From Protula sp. h YS-2021 (Eukaryota; Annelida; Polychaeta; Sabellida; Serpulidae): DNA of 64,000 bases. The position numbers were made by a program, and so were the translations under genes. Below are positions 44,120 to 54,819 of this stretch, piece after piece. Each line of letters starts with the position of its first letter. The first letter of the stretch is position 1. Location: positions 100,880,439 through 100,944,438 of the forward strand of contig OX457025.1 of NCBI GenBank assembly GCA_949752745.1, read 5' to 3'. The notes under the pieces were generated by a model, which saw only the letters and a list, made by a program, of their open reading frames with translations, made no database searches and was not told where the DNA came from.

Positions 44120-44659
44120 ATGTCTGCAGTGAGTGAACAACAACTAACATCTATGGCAATGCCTGCAGAAAATTTTATAGCAAAGCCTGAGACAATACCT
44201 ACAGCAAAGTCTAAGGCAATGCCCATGGTAAAGTCTAAGGCGAAGTCACGTCAGCAGCGTCAAAAGCGACCACATCTTAGAAAAATAAAAAGAGATGAGT
44301 TACCAGCTATGACGCCGCCGTGTAAAATGCGAAAAAATACGACAGAGCCTAATATGAAGCGAGAACCGGAGCGTAAAGCTGATACCACCATGAAGATGCG
44401 TGTAAACGATTCACCGGTTATGATACCCATTAATGGAGAAACATATATTAAATTGGTGAATTATCAACAGAAAGTGATGGTTAACATTCGTAAATATATT
44501 ACGAATCATGCATCTGGGAGATTATATCCTACCAAGAAGGGAATTTTGTTGTCATTGAAAGACTGGCACATGTTGAAGAAGCAAATGACGTCAGTGGATC
44601 TCATGCTTCAGAAAATGGATCTGTATAAATGCAGTGACTGTCAGAAGATGGTTGAGTAG
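44120..44659 (+). CDS. PC4/SUB1-like single-strand DNA-binding protein, 179 aa
   Basis: The C-terminal region (about residues 98-165) matches the PC4 (p15, SUB1) DNA-binding fold: KVMVNIRKY (118-126) corresponds to the beta-strand motif KVLIDIREY, PTKKGILL (137-144) to PGRKGISL, and WHMLKKQM (149-156) to the helix WSQLKEQI. The N-terminal half is basic and Met/Lys/Pro-rich with likely nuclear localisation clusters (KSKAKSRQQRQKRP, RKIKRD). After the domain comes YKCSDCQK, a lone CxxC. PC4 binds single-stranded and melted DNA and acts in transcription and repair. In an element this could serve replication intermediates or promoter opening. It is convergent with the zinc-finger gene. Family identity is strong by eye; the role is inferred. 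Confidence 0.85.
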   Translation: MSAVSEQQLTSMAMPAENFIAKPETIPTAKSKAMPMVKSKAKSRQQRQKRPHLRKIKRDELPAMTPPCKMRKNTTEPNMKREPERKADTTMKMRVNDSPVMIPINGETYIKLVNYQQKVMVNIRKYITNHASGRLYPTKKGILLSLKDWHMLKKQMTSVDLMLQKMDLYKCSDCQKMVE

Positions 44660-44977
44660 ACAGCGAGATGACTGTATACAGTTTTAACAGCATGACGAGC
44701 TTAGTGGATGCTTTGATTTCATCACAGTGCAGAAGATTGGACCGAAGGTTTTGAAGCTTGACAAGAACTTAGCTTTGACTCATATGGACATGTACATTTG
44801 ATATGTAGTTCAAATTAAATTGTCTTCATATGTAGACTATGAAATTAACTTTATCTATGTTCATGTGAAGTCAGTTGTTATAAAATTTTAAGTTAAGCTC
44901 TTCTGCACATGTATTAACATAATATGCATTTGAAATAGTTTTGTTTTTATCATAATTGTACATAGTTGTAATGTTCA

Positions 44978-44983
44978 ATAAAA
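44978..44983 (+). terminator. Polyadenylation signal of the PC4-like gene
   Basis: AATAAA about 319 bases past the stop, just before the 28-bp tandem repeat that separates the convergent genes. Confidence 0.6.
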
Positions 44984-45004
44984 ACACATATGATGCTTTT
45001 CAAC

Positions 45005-45200
45005 TTTTTATTTTTCTCATACAATACTTGAATATAATACATAATAAAACAATACTTGGATATAATACATAATAAAACAATACTTGGATATAATACATAA
45101 TAAAACAATACTTGGATATAATACATAATAAAACAATACTTGAATATAATACGTAATAATACAATTCTTGAATATAATACATAATAATACAAAATTAACT
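45005..45200. repeat. 28-bp minisatellite between the convergent genes of E3
   Basis: Six to seven units of CAATACTTGGATATAATACA followed by TAATAAAA. Each unit holds AATAAA on the plus strand, so the array could act as a bidirectional transcription buffer or simply be neutral. Confidence 0.85.
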
Positions 45201-45337
45201 ATAATACCCAATATATGATATATGGTTTACGGCTCAATTAAAACCGTGTCAGGAACCTTACGACTTTATATGTTGCAAAGCAAGACATATATTAAACAAC
45301 GCTTAAGTTAATAAAATATTACAACATTTATAAAGTC

Positions 45338-45343
45338 TTTATT
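45338..45343 (-). terminator. Polyadenylation signal of the E3 zinc-finger gene
   Basis: AATAAA on the minus strand 22 bases past the stop, identical in placement to E1 and E2. Confidence 0.6.
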
Positions 45344-45364
45344 ATAAAGTTTAGTCAAATAAGT

Positions 45365-46099
45365 CTATTTTTCTGCATCTGTTTCACTCTGTTCACTGTC
45401 CATGCCACTTTTGTTGTCACTGCTACCATCCTCCTCCTCCTCCATATCTAGTAGCTCTTCAAAGAATGCATTGTTTTTCCTTATAGCCGCCTTTAATGCC
45501 TTTGAATACTTATAATGTTTTTCATCAACAAAGTAATTAAAGTCCTCTAAAATCTTTTGATAATGTTTGCTTTGTTCTAGACGCTGGGTATAGGTGAACA
45601 GTCTCATAAACAGTTGTTTTAGTCCATGCTTATAAATGGGTCGAAGGTCATAACTTGCTATTTCACGCGCATCTTCAAGTCCTTGTTCTTCATATTCTGA
45701 AACCTTTTCTTGAAATATGTTATCATAGTCATCGTAGACGTCTTGAACCATATCATGCCAAACAGAGTCTATTTCTGACTCACTTTCAGAGTCTGTTTCT
45801 GACTCACTTTCAGAACTCCTGTCATCAGCATCCTCACCACACTGCTCCATATGTTTGAGCAAAGCTTCTTCGCTGTTGTACAATGCACCACATTCTGAAC
45901 AAGCATGTGCATTCTTTTCAGCTATGTTGACGCTTTGACTTTCCATAGAAGACTCATCTAAAGTTTCCGTGAAAGGTAGTTTTACAGGGTTTTCCATATC
46001 CGATTCTTCATCCACTTCTGAAGCGTGAGCAACCTTTAAGTGTCTTTTAAGACTTTGCGGCCAATTGTAAGATTTCGAACAAATGTTGCATGTATACAT
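45365..46099 (-). CDS. E3 acidic zinc-finger protein, 244 aa
   Basis: An intact homologue of the E1 protein. Finger 1 is C2H2 (C4, C7, H20, H25). Finger 2 is C2HC (CSEC...HMEQC). The SESESETD linker is duplicated as in E2. The helical region and acidic tail are retained. Substitutions are scattered and often conservative, with no stop or frameshift. The first 16 or so codons lie inside the terminal inverted repeat and so are also present upstream of the PC4 gene. Start set by finger 1 and a TATA box 54 bases upstream (46153-46160 on the minus strand). Function unknown; a DNA-binding regulator is the simplest reading. Confidence 0.8.
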   Translation of the reverse strand: MYTCNICSKSYNWPQSLKRHLKVAHASEVDEESDMENPVKLPFTETLDESSMESQSVNIAEKNAHACSECGALYNSEEALLKHMEQCGEDADDRSSESESETDSESESEIDSVWHDMVQDVYDDYDNIFQEKVSEYEEQGLEDAREIASYDLRPIYKHGLKQLFMRLFTYTQRLEQSKHYQKILEDFNYFVDEKHYKYSKALKAAIRKNNAFFEELLDMEEEEDGSSDNKSGMDSEQSETDAEK

Positions 46100-46210
46100 C
46101 CTTTCGGTTCAACCTACACTATTCAAATGATGAGAAAGTCTTTAAACATAGCTCTATATACAACTTGTTGAACGTGTTGAACATGTTGAACAATTTGTTG
46201 AACAATACCA
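46100..46210 (-). promoter_or_regulatory. E3 zinc-finger gene promoter
   Basis: On the minus strand a short run of GTTCAACATGTTCAAC decamers (46158-46205) precedes TATATAGA (46153-46160), then GCTATGTTTAAAGAC and the start codon. It is the mirror of 43860-43934. Confidence 0.6.
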
Positions 46211-47542
46211 CGACGTAATATCTTTCAAAAATTATTCGAACACGTGTTTTGAATGGGCTTGCTATTCGAACACGTCTTTAAAATGGGCTTGCCATTCGAC
46301 CACGGCTTTTGAATGGGCGCAGTTTTCCTACATAACTATCCACATTTTCACTTTTCATTTTCCAACAATCAACCAACCAACCAAGTGGTAGAATCGTCTG
46401 AAACGTGTAAAAAACTAAATTTGTTAAAGTTGGTTTAGAACCCTGATTTTGACCTTACTACACCATGGTAAAATGTTCAAACTTATTTTATACATCATAT
46501 GTTGTCAAAAAAACAAAAATTTGTTAAAGTTGGTCTAGAACCCTTATTTTTACCCTACTACACCATGGTAAAATGTTCAAACTTATTTTATACATCATAT
46601 TTAATCAAAAAACAAAATTTTTTAAAATTGGTCTAGAACCACCATTTTTCCACTACTATGACTTTAGAACATTCAAATAAGTAGCATGCTAAAATGTTCA
46701 AACTTATTTTATATATCATATGGTGTTAAAAACTAAATTTGTTAAAGTTGGTCTAGAACCCTTATTTTTACCCTACTACACCATGGTAAAATGTTCAAAC
46801 TTATTTTATACATCATATTTTGTCAAAAAACAAAATTTGTTAAAGTTGGTCTAGAACCATCATTTTTCCACTACTATGACTTTAGAATATTCAAATAAGT
46901 AGCATGCTAAAATGTTCAAACTTATTTTATATATCATATGGTGTTAATAACTAAATTTGTTAAAGTTGGTCTAGAACCACCATTTTTTCACTACTATAAC
47001 TTTAGAACATTTAAATAAGTAGCATGCTAAAATGTTCAAACTTATTTTATATATTATATGTTATAAAAACCTACATTTGTTAAATGTGCTTTAGAAGTGT
47101 CATTTTCCAACTACTATAACATAAAACATAGAGTTGTGAAAAATCCCATTCCTTCTCAAATTTATTGATCGTTCCCACGCTCTGAATTAGTGCACTCTGA
47201 AATTTATTGATCGTTCCCACGGTCTAGGCCTTTGATGTTTTCAAATTTATCGATCGTTCCCACGGTCTAGGCCTTTGATGTTTTCAAATTTATCGATCGT
47301 TCCCACGGTCTGAACGAGTGCACTCTGAAATTTTATCGATCGGTTTCCTCCACACTCTGAACGAGTGCACTCTAAAATTTATTGATCGGTTTCCCCACAC
47401 TCTGTACACATGTACTTATTCCTATGCTGTGTGGTTAGAACCATTGAAATATGACTAATTAAATATTATCATAATAATAATAATTAAAAAAAAAAAAAAA
47501 AAAAAAAAAACATTTTACAAAGTTTTGAATTCACTTCAACTC

Positions 47543-47573
<31 letters not shown>

Positions 47574-48033
47574 TGACTTACCACAAGTCATTGGTTAATT
47601 TGTCTTCCAATCTTGCACTTCCCTTTTCCAAAGAATAACCAACTCTTTCACTTCTCTTTTCCAATGAACAGCTAATGTTTCACTTCCTTTTTCCAAAGAA
47701 TAGTCAATGTTTCACTTCGTCTCCTATGTGTATTCCAGTCAATCCTTCACTTGTTCTTCAACAGTACAGGTAAGAGCAACTGTTTTCCCATGTGATTCCA
47801 ACGGCAGCCAGAGCTTGAATGATGCATATGTGCACATACAATGTGCTCTTATAGGATAGCTGAATCACATCCTGGGGGGGGGGGTCTCTCCGAAGATTGA
47901 GGACGGGGGGGGTCTCCGAATATTGAGGACGGGGGGGGTCTCCGAAGATTGAGGACGGGGGGGGGGGTCTTCGAATATTGAGGACGGGGGGGGGGTCTGA
48001 ATATTGAGGAGTAATAATACGATCGAAAGTAGT

Positions 48034-48119
48034 GCCGAAGGCTGGGTTTGAACCACCGACCTCCGGTTCATGCTTCAGCATTACGGGTCCTATGCTCTAC
48101 CGACTGAGCCATTCCGGTC
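48034..48119 (-). repeat. tRNA-like sequence in the E3 right arm
   Basis: Mirror copy of 41615-41703, with both Pol III boxes intact and directed inward from the element's end. Confidence 0.65.
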
Positions 48120-48382
48120 AGAAGGTTATTGATCGGGAAAATATTCCTCATATACGGTGGGAGTTACATAACACATGATTGACACATGACACGTAACACA
48201 TGATTGACATGTCACGTGACTAATGATGTCATGATGACCTCATTATGACGTCATTCATACAGGCGCGCGCTCTTTCAATTACCATCTGGTCCAGAACTCT
48301 CATGAGAGTTCTGGACCACCCTGTGACGTCATTTTGGCGCCAATTTTTGGTCCAGAACTCTCGTTTTTCAACTACTCCTGGC

Positions 48383-48999
48383 GATGGAGCATCCGGCAAG
48401 CACTTTTGGTTATACGATGGAAAGTCCCAACGCTTAGGGAAGACCCGAACAGGAGGCGCGTGTTGATCATATATGCCGTCGAACTTTCACTTCCGACCCG
48501 TAAATTGTTTCGAGAACGGACGATATGTGGATTTTAGATTGATCTTAAATATATAGGACCCCGCGTCCGATCAAAATGTGTGCTTGTAGGGTAAATCGAA
48601 ACTGCTGAGTGATCCACCATTAGGCTGCGCGCAGTCGTAGACCAGTCGTATGCCGTCTTCGTCCTTCGAAACGACAGAGAACGGAGATACGATTGTTTGT
48701 TTCTGCTGTATAATTCTGTAGTTCCCTGGCTAGTTCCTTCTTTATTTCTGCCTCCATTTACCACCAAACTTGCTCCTCGCACCTGATTCACCAGAATCAA
48801 TTTGGTCTGTATCAACATTTACAATGTTAAAACAACCCTACGCACCCTGAGGAACGAGCTGCAAAAGTCTTAAACAAATGTCAGCGGCAAGTTTTCTAAA
48901 TCACGGGTGGGGGGAGGGAGCTCTGGCTGTGCGTCTGGTCACGTCTTGTCACTTCGGCCTACTCTATACTCCTGCAGCGAGGACACATTGCTTGAGCTA
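48383..48999. other. Intergenic DNA, no gene seen
   Basis: No motif-bearing frame. The region just left of the retroelement may contain its unrecognised 5' end, but I could not identify an LTR. Confidence 0.35.
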
Positions 49000-49174
49000 A
49001 TGTGAGTTTTAGGGCCTTTAAAACAGCATTTGTTAATTGGGAAGATGCTATCCATATAGAAAAGTCCTCGCCTATGAACGCTTCTACGGTCTTCTTAGTT
49101 ACCAAGAGCCTTTTCTTTGCCCATTCTCGGAGCTTTTTACCAATAGCTGCTTTGACCTGCTGGCCTAGCAAAGC

Positions 49175-49816
49175 TCAAGTTGTGCGAGGAAGAGGAGCGT
49201 TTGGCAGCTCAGTTGAAAAGGCACCAAGACAAGTCCGAGATAGCTTTGCTGTTGAAGCAGAAGAGCAAGTCCTCGCAATGTATGACGAAAATTAGATTAC
49301 GACACATTTCAAAGCGCGATTCCAAACCCAGTTACGCTTAACCCAGCAGCTGAAGCATTTAAGCCGCAATTAGCACCTTGTGCAAACGCCATTCCTTTCA
49401 CTCAGCAGCAGATGATTGACGTTTTATCCTTGCCTAAGTCGGAGCTACTTACCTTTGATGGGTGCCCAATGTATTTCCACATGTTTATGAACTGTTTCCA
49501 CAGTAGTGTAGATTCTACCCAAATGAGCGATGTTTCTAAACTGAACAAGCTTTTTGAACTATTCAAGGGCAGGGCACTAAACGTCATAAAACCGTTCGCC
49601 TGTATGTTGCATGCAGTTGGCTATCGAAAGGCCAAAGAGTTGTTGATAGAATGGTTTGGAAATGATTATGTGATCTCTGAAGCATGGATATCGAAGATCG
49701 CCTCAGGCCCTCCGATCAAGTCTGATAATGTGCAGGTGCTACAAGATTTTCTAGATGACGTTCATAGCTGTACTAAAACGCTACGAGCTATGGAACACCT
49801 GAACGAGTACGCCTAG
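49175..49816 (+). pseudogene. BEL/Pao gag region (charged coil plus DUF1759-like domain)
   Basis: 49185-49300 encodes a charged stretch (LCEEEERLAAQLKRHQDKSE) like the coil before BEL gag domains. 49412-49816 encodes LPKSELLTFDGCPMYFHMF..., FKGRALNVIKPFA, GYRKAKELLIEWFG and SGPPIKSDN, a clear DUF1759-type gag signature. A stop at 49816 and later frameshifts interrupt it. Confidence 0.8.
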
Positions 49817-50402
49817 TCAAGCTGGTGAAGAGACTGCCAAACTACCTTCAAAATCGATTAAGGAAGAAAGCCGTTGAGCATCATGAAGCTGGTGGGCAAT
49901 ATCCAGGTATTTATGCATTTTGGGATTTCCTTACCCTTGTGACCCGCGAAGTGAGTGATCCAGTTTTTGGCATAGGCGCTGAACAAAAACACGAGAAAGG
50001 CAAATACCAACCAAACCAGTCCTTGAAATTTCAAGTCGGTGCAACCAAGTCGAAAGTGCTTCATGTGTGGCAACTCGCATTATCTGAGCCACTGTGAGAA
50101 GTTTAAGAAATTGCCCGCTTCTGAGAGACTGAACTTTGTTAGAGAAAAGAAATTTGCTTCAATTGTTTGAATAGTTCTCGACACGTTTCAAAGGAATGCA
50201 GGTTCTCCAAGACGTGTGGCTAGACGGCTGCTCCAGGAAGTACTCATACCTGCTTCATAGTGCGCTGAAGAAAGACAACACGCAAGGAGAATCGCGTGCG
50301 AGTTCGACGTTGACTTGAGCTGGTGAGTCAACTTCAATCCGTGATACACTGAATAACTCTAGCTGTACACCCATATCTTTCAGTACGCAGGCTCCTGAGA
50401 AG

Positions 50403-50594
50403 GCTCAGATGGCTCTTCCTATTGTTCCTGCATACGTGAGGGCACAAGATCAAACACTGGGAGTGAAGACATTTGCATTACTGGACACCGGATGTAACCG
50501 CACATTCTACTCCACAAAGCTGCAACAACAATTGGGTGCAGAATTGCGTTTCATTCTTCAAACACGCAGAAGAACCGCAGTGGTAATGAAATAG
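50403..50594 (+). pseudogene. BEL/Pao aspartic protease (copy 1)
   Basis: Encodes VKTFALLDTGCNRTFYS, the DTG catalytic motif in the form usual for BEL/Pao (DUF1758-like), and a following QQQLG. The frame ends at a stop at 50594, so it is disconnected from downstream domains. The identical second copy is at 52226-52417. Confidence 0.75.
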
Positions 50595-51297
50595 TTACTC
50601 TTTCTAATGTGTGATGAACGATTTCTCGTCGCTTGTGTCAAGTGTGGTTTGCAAAGATGACATTAGTCAATTTAGTCATTTGAATGACTTACCGATATGT
50701 AGTTCTAGCAGTGAAGGTGTGTCGTTGTTGATTGGGCAAGACAATCCAGATGGTTTGGTTCCACTTGAGGTGCGCGAGGTCAGCCCGGCGAACCGTACGC
50801 AGTACGAACACCACTCAGTTGGACGGTTAACGGACATGTACGAAGTCAAGAGGAATCCTCAGGTGCGTGCTTTCATGTTGACTGCTGTACAAATGTCGAT
50901 CGCGAATTGAACCACCAAGTCGAGAAATTTTGGAAAGCTGATAGTTTTGGAACAACAGATCAATGCAGTGAAGTGTCTTTGGATAAGCGAGTCGTGAAGC
51001 TGTGAGATACTTCAGTATCCATTGATAATAATCGCTATCAATTTGACATTCCATTCAAGCAAGAGAAGTCGAATTTACCCGATAAAAGAATCCTCGCAGA
51101 AAAACGCCTTAGATATCTAGGCCGGCGCTTGAGGAAAGATGATGTGATGTATTCTAAGTACACTGCAGGCATCCATAATTTGCTGGAGAAGGAGTATGCT
51201 GAAAATGTTTAGGAAGGTGAGTCGACAACGCCAGGTCGAACTTGGTATATACCGCATCATCCCCTATTCAACCCTAAAAAGCCAGAGAAGCTAACAG

Positions 51298-51650
51298 TTG
51301 TGGTAGACTGTGCATCGTCATTCCAAAACACTTCCTTCAATAAAGAAATGTTGCAAGGCCCCGATATGACGAACACCTTAGTCAGTGTATTGCTGAGATT
51401 CCACGAAAACAAGATCGGTGTTATGGCGGACATCGAAGAGATGTTTCACCAAGTTAAAGTTCCACCAAAACACAAAGATGCCTTGCGATTCCTATGATGG
51501 TGCAGAGATGATCCAGACGCAGCTGTCGATATTTACCGAATGACAGTCCATCTCTTTGGTGGTGTGTGGAGTCCAAGCATGTGCAACTACGCACTAAAGC
51601 GAACTGCGGAAGATTTCCGGTCTCAGCTTGACTTGCGTGATCAACGCAGT
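51298..51650 (+). pseudogene. BEL/Pao reverse transcriptase, 5' part (copy 1)
   Basis: Encodes VVDCASSFQNTSFNKEMLQG, MADIEEMFHQVKVPP and, after a stop where a Trp codon is expected (RFL-stop-W), MTVHLFGGVWSPSMCNYALK. The conserved MADIExMFHQV block carries the first catalytic Asp. It is cut by the duplication junction before the active-site YxDD. Confidence 0.8.
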
Positions 51651-51651
51651 C

Positions 51652-53474
51652 AGAGACTGCCAAACTACCTTCAAAATCGATTAAGGAAGAAAGCCGTTGA
51701 GCATCATGAAGCTGGTGGGCAATATCCAGGTATTTATGCATTTTGGGATTTCCTTACCCTTGTGACCCGCGAAGTGAGTGATCCAGTTTTTGGCATAGGC
51801 GCTGAACAAAAACACGAGAAAGGCAAATACCAACCAAACCAGTCCTTGAAATTTCAAGTCGGTGCAACCAAGTCGAAAGTGCTTCATGTGTGGCAACTCG
51901 CATTATCTGAGCCACTGTGAGAAGTTTAAGAAATTGCCCGCTTCTGAGAGACTGAACTTTGTTAGAGAAAAGAAATTTGCTTCAATTGTTTGAATAGTTC
52001 TCGACACGTTTCAAAGGAATGCAGGTTCTCCAAGACGTGTGGCTAGACGGCTGCTCCAGGAAGTACTCATACCTGCTTCATAGTGCGCTGAAGAAAGACA
52101 ACACGCAAGGAGAATCGCGTGCGAGTTCGACGTTGACTTGAGCTGGTGAGTCAACTTCAATCCGTGATACACTGAATAACTCTAGCTGTACACCCATATC
52201 TTTCAGTACGCAGGCTCCTGAGAAGGCTCAGATGGCTCTTCCTATTGTTCCTGCATACGTGAGGGCACAAGATCAAACACTGGGAGTGAAGACATTTGCA
52301 TTACTGGACACCGGATGTAACCGCACATTCTACTCCACAAAGCTGCAACAACAATTGGGTGCAGAATTGCGTTTCATTCTTCAAACACGCAGAAGAACCG
52401 CAGTGGTAATGAAATAGTTACTCTTTCTAATGTGTGATGAACGATTTCTCGTCGCTTGTGTCAAGTGTGGTTTGCAAAGATGACATTAGTCAATTTAGTC
52501 ATTTGAATGACTTACCGATATGTAGTTCTAGCAGTGAAGGTGTGTCGTTGTTGATTGGGCAAGACAATCCAGATGGTTTGGTTCCACTTGAGGTGCGCGA
52601 GGTCAGCCCGGCGAACCGTACGCAGTACGAACACCACTCAGTTGGACGGTTAACGGACATGTACGAAGTCAAGAGGAATCCTCAGGTGCGTGCTTTCATG
52701 TTGACTGCTGTACAAATGTCGATCGCGAATTGAACCACCAAGTCGAGAAATTTTGGAAAGCTGATAGTTTTGGAACAACAGATCAATGCAGTGAAGTGTC
52801 TTTGGATAAGCGAGTCGTGAAGCTGTGAGATACTTCAGTATCCATTGATAATAATCGCTATCAATTTGACATTCCATTCAAGCAAGAGAAGTCGAATTTA
52901 CCCGATAAAAGAATCCTCGCAGAAAAACGCCTTAGATATCTAGGCCGGCGCTTGAGGAAAGATGATGTGATGTATTCTAAGTACACTGCAGGCATCCATA
53001 ATTTGCTGGAGAAGGAGTATGCTGAAAATGTTTAGGAAGGTGAGTCGACAACGCCAGGTCGAACTTGGTATATACCGCATCATCCCCTATTCAACCCTAA
53101 AAAGCCAGAGAAGCTAACAGTTGTGGTAGACTGTGCATCGTCATTCCAAAACACTTCCTTCAATAAAGAAATGTTGCAAGGCCCCGATATGACGAACACC
53201 TTAGTCAGTGTATTGCTGAGATTCCACGAAAACAAGATCGGTGTTATGGCGGACATCGAAGAGATGTTTCACCAAGTTAAAGTTCCACCAAAACACAAAG
53301 ATGCCTTGCGATTCCTATGATGGTGCAGAGATGATCCAGACGCAGCTGTCGATATTTACCGAATGACAGTCCATCTCTTTGGTGGTGTGTGGAGTCCAAG
53401 CATGTGCAACTACGCACTAAAGCGAACTGCGGAAGATTTCCGGTCTCAGCTTGACTTGCGTGATCAACGCAGTC
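51652..53474 (+). repeat. Second copy of the 1823-bp tandem duplication
   Basis: Same content as 49829-51651, with protease at 52226-52417 and reverse transcriptase at 53121-53474. It continues into the rest of the element at 53475 and is therefore the copy joined to the original 3' part. Confidence 0.95.
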
Positions 53475-53890
53475 ATAAATAGCTTCTACGTTGGCAACCT
53501 GCTGCATTCTATTGATTCGATGAGCTAAGAAAAAGCATTGGCAACTGAGCTTCGACGCTAGTTATCGCTGCGCGGATTCAATTTGACCAATTGGGTGAGC
53601 AGTAGCAGTGATTTTTTAAATTCCATTCCAGTCGAAAACAGAGCAAAACAAATTCAAAATCTTGATCTGCAAAGTAATGTCCTATCTGTACTGCGTGCTC
53701 TCGGAGTCGAGTGGTTCACTGTATGTGTTTCGTATAACGCCGGATTAGGATTAGGATTTGCTTGTCCATTTCTATTGATTGCAAAGAAACTGTTTCAGAC
53801 TGAATGTAAGCTCCAGAAAGGCTGGGATGATGCACTCGAAAAAAAACACAGTGAAGAAGTTCACCAGACTGCAGTAAATTGAAGTGCCTA
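53121..53890 (+). pseudogene. BEL/Pao reverse transcriptase with altered active site (copy 2)
   Basis: After the MADIEEMFHQV and HLFGGVWSPS blocks, 53473-53520 encodes NSFYVGNLLHSIDS. In BEL/Pao this place holds the catalytic Y-V-D-D, so both aspartates are lost (VDD to VGN). The thumb/connection follows (LTNWVSSS... NVLSVLRALGVEW...). Stops flank the active site. It is inactive. Confidence 0.75.
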
Positions 53891-54004
53891 GATGTGTGGT
53901 CAAATTTGGTAAGCAGGATATCAAAGTGATACAGTTGCATCATTTATGTGACGCAAGTGAAGAGGCGTACGGCACGGTGACATATCTGCGCATTTCTCTT
54001 CGGC

Positions 54005-54515
54005 AAATCACGATTGGCACCACTGAAACAAATCAGTATTCCGAGGCTTGAACTGTGTGCAGCAGTAACAGCTATCCATGTGAACAGCATGAAGCTACAA
54101 GTGCAGGAAGTGTTCTTCTGGACCGACAGTAGTATTGTTCTGTACTATATCAAAAACGCTGCTCGTAGATTTCAGAGATTGGTAGCCAACCGACTTACAG
54201 TGATCCATGACGGTTCGAGAAGCGATCATTGGCGACATGTCAACTCTTGTAACAACCCCGCCTATGATGCCTCTCGAGGTCTTCCGCCAAGTGAAATCAG
54301 CAAAAGATGGCTGACTGGGCCTGAATTTCTGCACGTGGACGAATCTGACTGGCGAGAATGGAAGATCGATTTGGAGACGATCAAAGATTCCGAAATCGAG
54401 GTAAAACTTGCAACTGCTATCTGCGTTATTGAATCGAAGCAAACAGATGTCATTGATAAACTGATTAATCGCTTTTCTGACTGGCATCGCCTAAAGAAAG
54501 CAGTAGCATAGATAT
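54005..54515 (+). pseudogene. BEL/Pao RNase H-like region
   Basis: A 165-codon frame beginning LKQISIPRLELCAAV, then VFFWTDSSIVLYYIKN and VNSCNNPAYDASRGL, the usual BEL/Pao block in which WTDS carries a catalytic Asp. The frame ends at a stop at 54511 before the integrase. Confidence 0.8.
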
Positions 54516-54819
54516 TACGATTCATACACTGGCTGAAAAACAAAACAAACGTTGCTAATGTGCTGTCACCAAATGAACTGAACTCGCCGAAAAACGCATT
54601 GTGTTGTATGTCCAGATGAAGTGTTTCAGGCAGGAAATAAGCGATCTGTTGTCGCAACGCAGTGTCAAAAGAAGCAGTACGTTGTACTACCGTGAACTCT
54701 TTGTGGCTGAAGAAGGGTTACTGGTTGTTATCGAGGTGAAAACACCAGCTGATTCTGCCTCGAGATTGCCACCTGTCGCTACTAAAAATCGGGTATTATC
54801 ATGAAGTCGTAGGCATAGT

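Larger units (their letters stand above)
41344..48376. mobile_element. E3: 7-kb Polinton-terminus-like foldback element encoding PC4-like and zinc-finger proteins
   Basis: Termini AGTAGTTGAAAAACGAGAG and complement; perfect 6-bp target duplication CCTGGC (41338-41343 and 48377-48382). The arms are 2.64 kb (41344-43983) and 2.33 kb (46051-48376). The 2.07-kb centre holds two convergent genes: a PC4-like gene (44120-44659, plus) and a zinc-finger gene (45365-46099, minus). The 5'-AG end, 6-bp duplication and long inverted arms are Polinton/Maverick features, but polymerase B, integrase, protease and capsid genes are absent. It is therefore non-autonomous or a distinct lineage. It is the largest and best-preserved of the three. 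Confidence 0.92.
46051..48376 (-). repeat. E3 right terminal inverted repeat
   Basis: Reverse complement of the left arm but shorter: about three rather than six 30-bp GTGTTCGAATGGCAAGCCCA units (46230-46320), fewer decamers and shorter C/G tracts. Non-repeated parts are nearly identical between arms, as expected for a young insertion or arm homogenisation. It includes the first codons of the zinc-finger gene. Confidence 0.9.
49829..51651 (+). repeat. First copy of an exact 1823-bp tandem duplication
   Basis: Begins AGAGACTGCCAAACTACC and ends GATCAACGCAGTC, then immediately restarts at 51652. All stretches compared by eye are identical to the second copy. It contains the gag tail, CCHC knuckles (50057-50095 and about 50155-50210), protease and first part of reverse transcriptase. 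Confidence 0.95.

Noticed and set aside
49825..53507. Two separate BEL/Pao insertions
   Set aside because: The copies are head-to-tail, identical, and share one gag start and one 3' end, so this is one element with an internal duplication.
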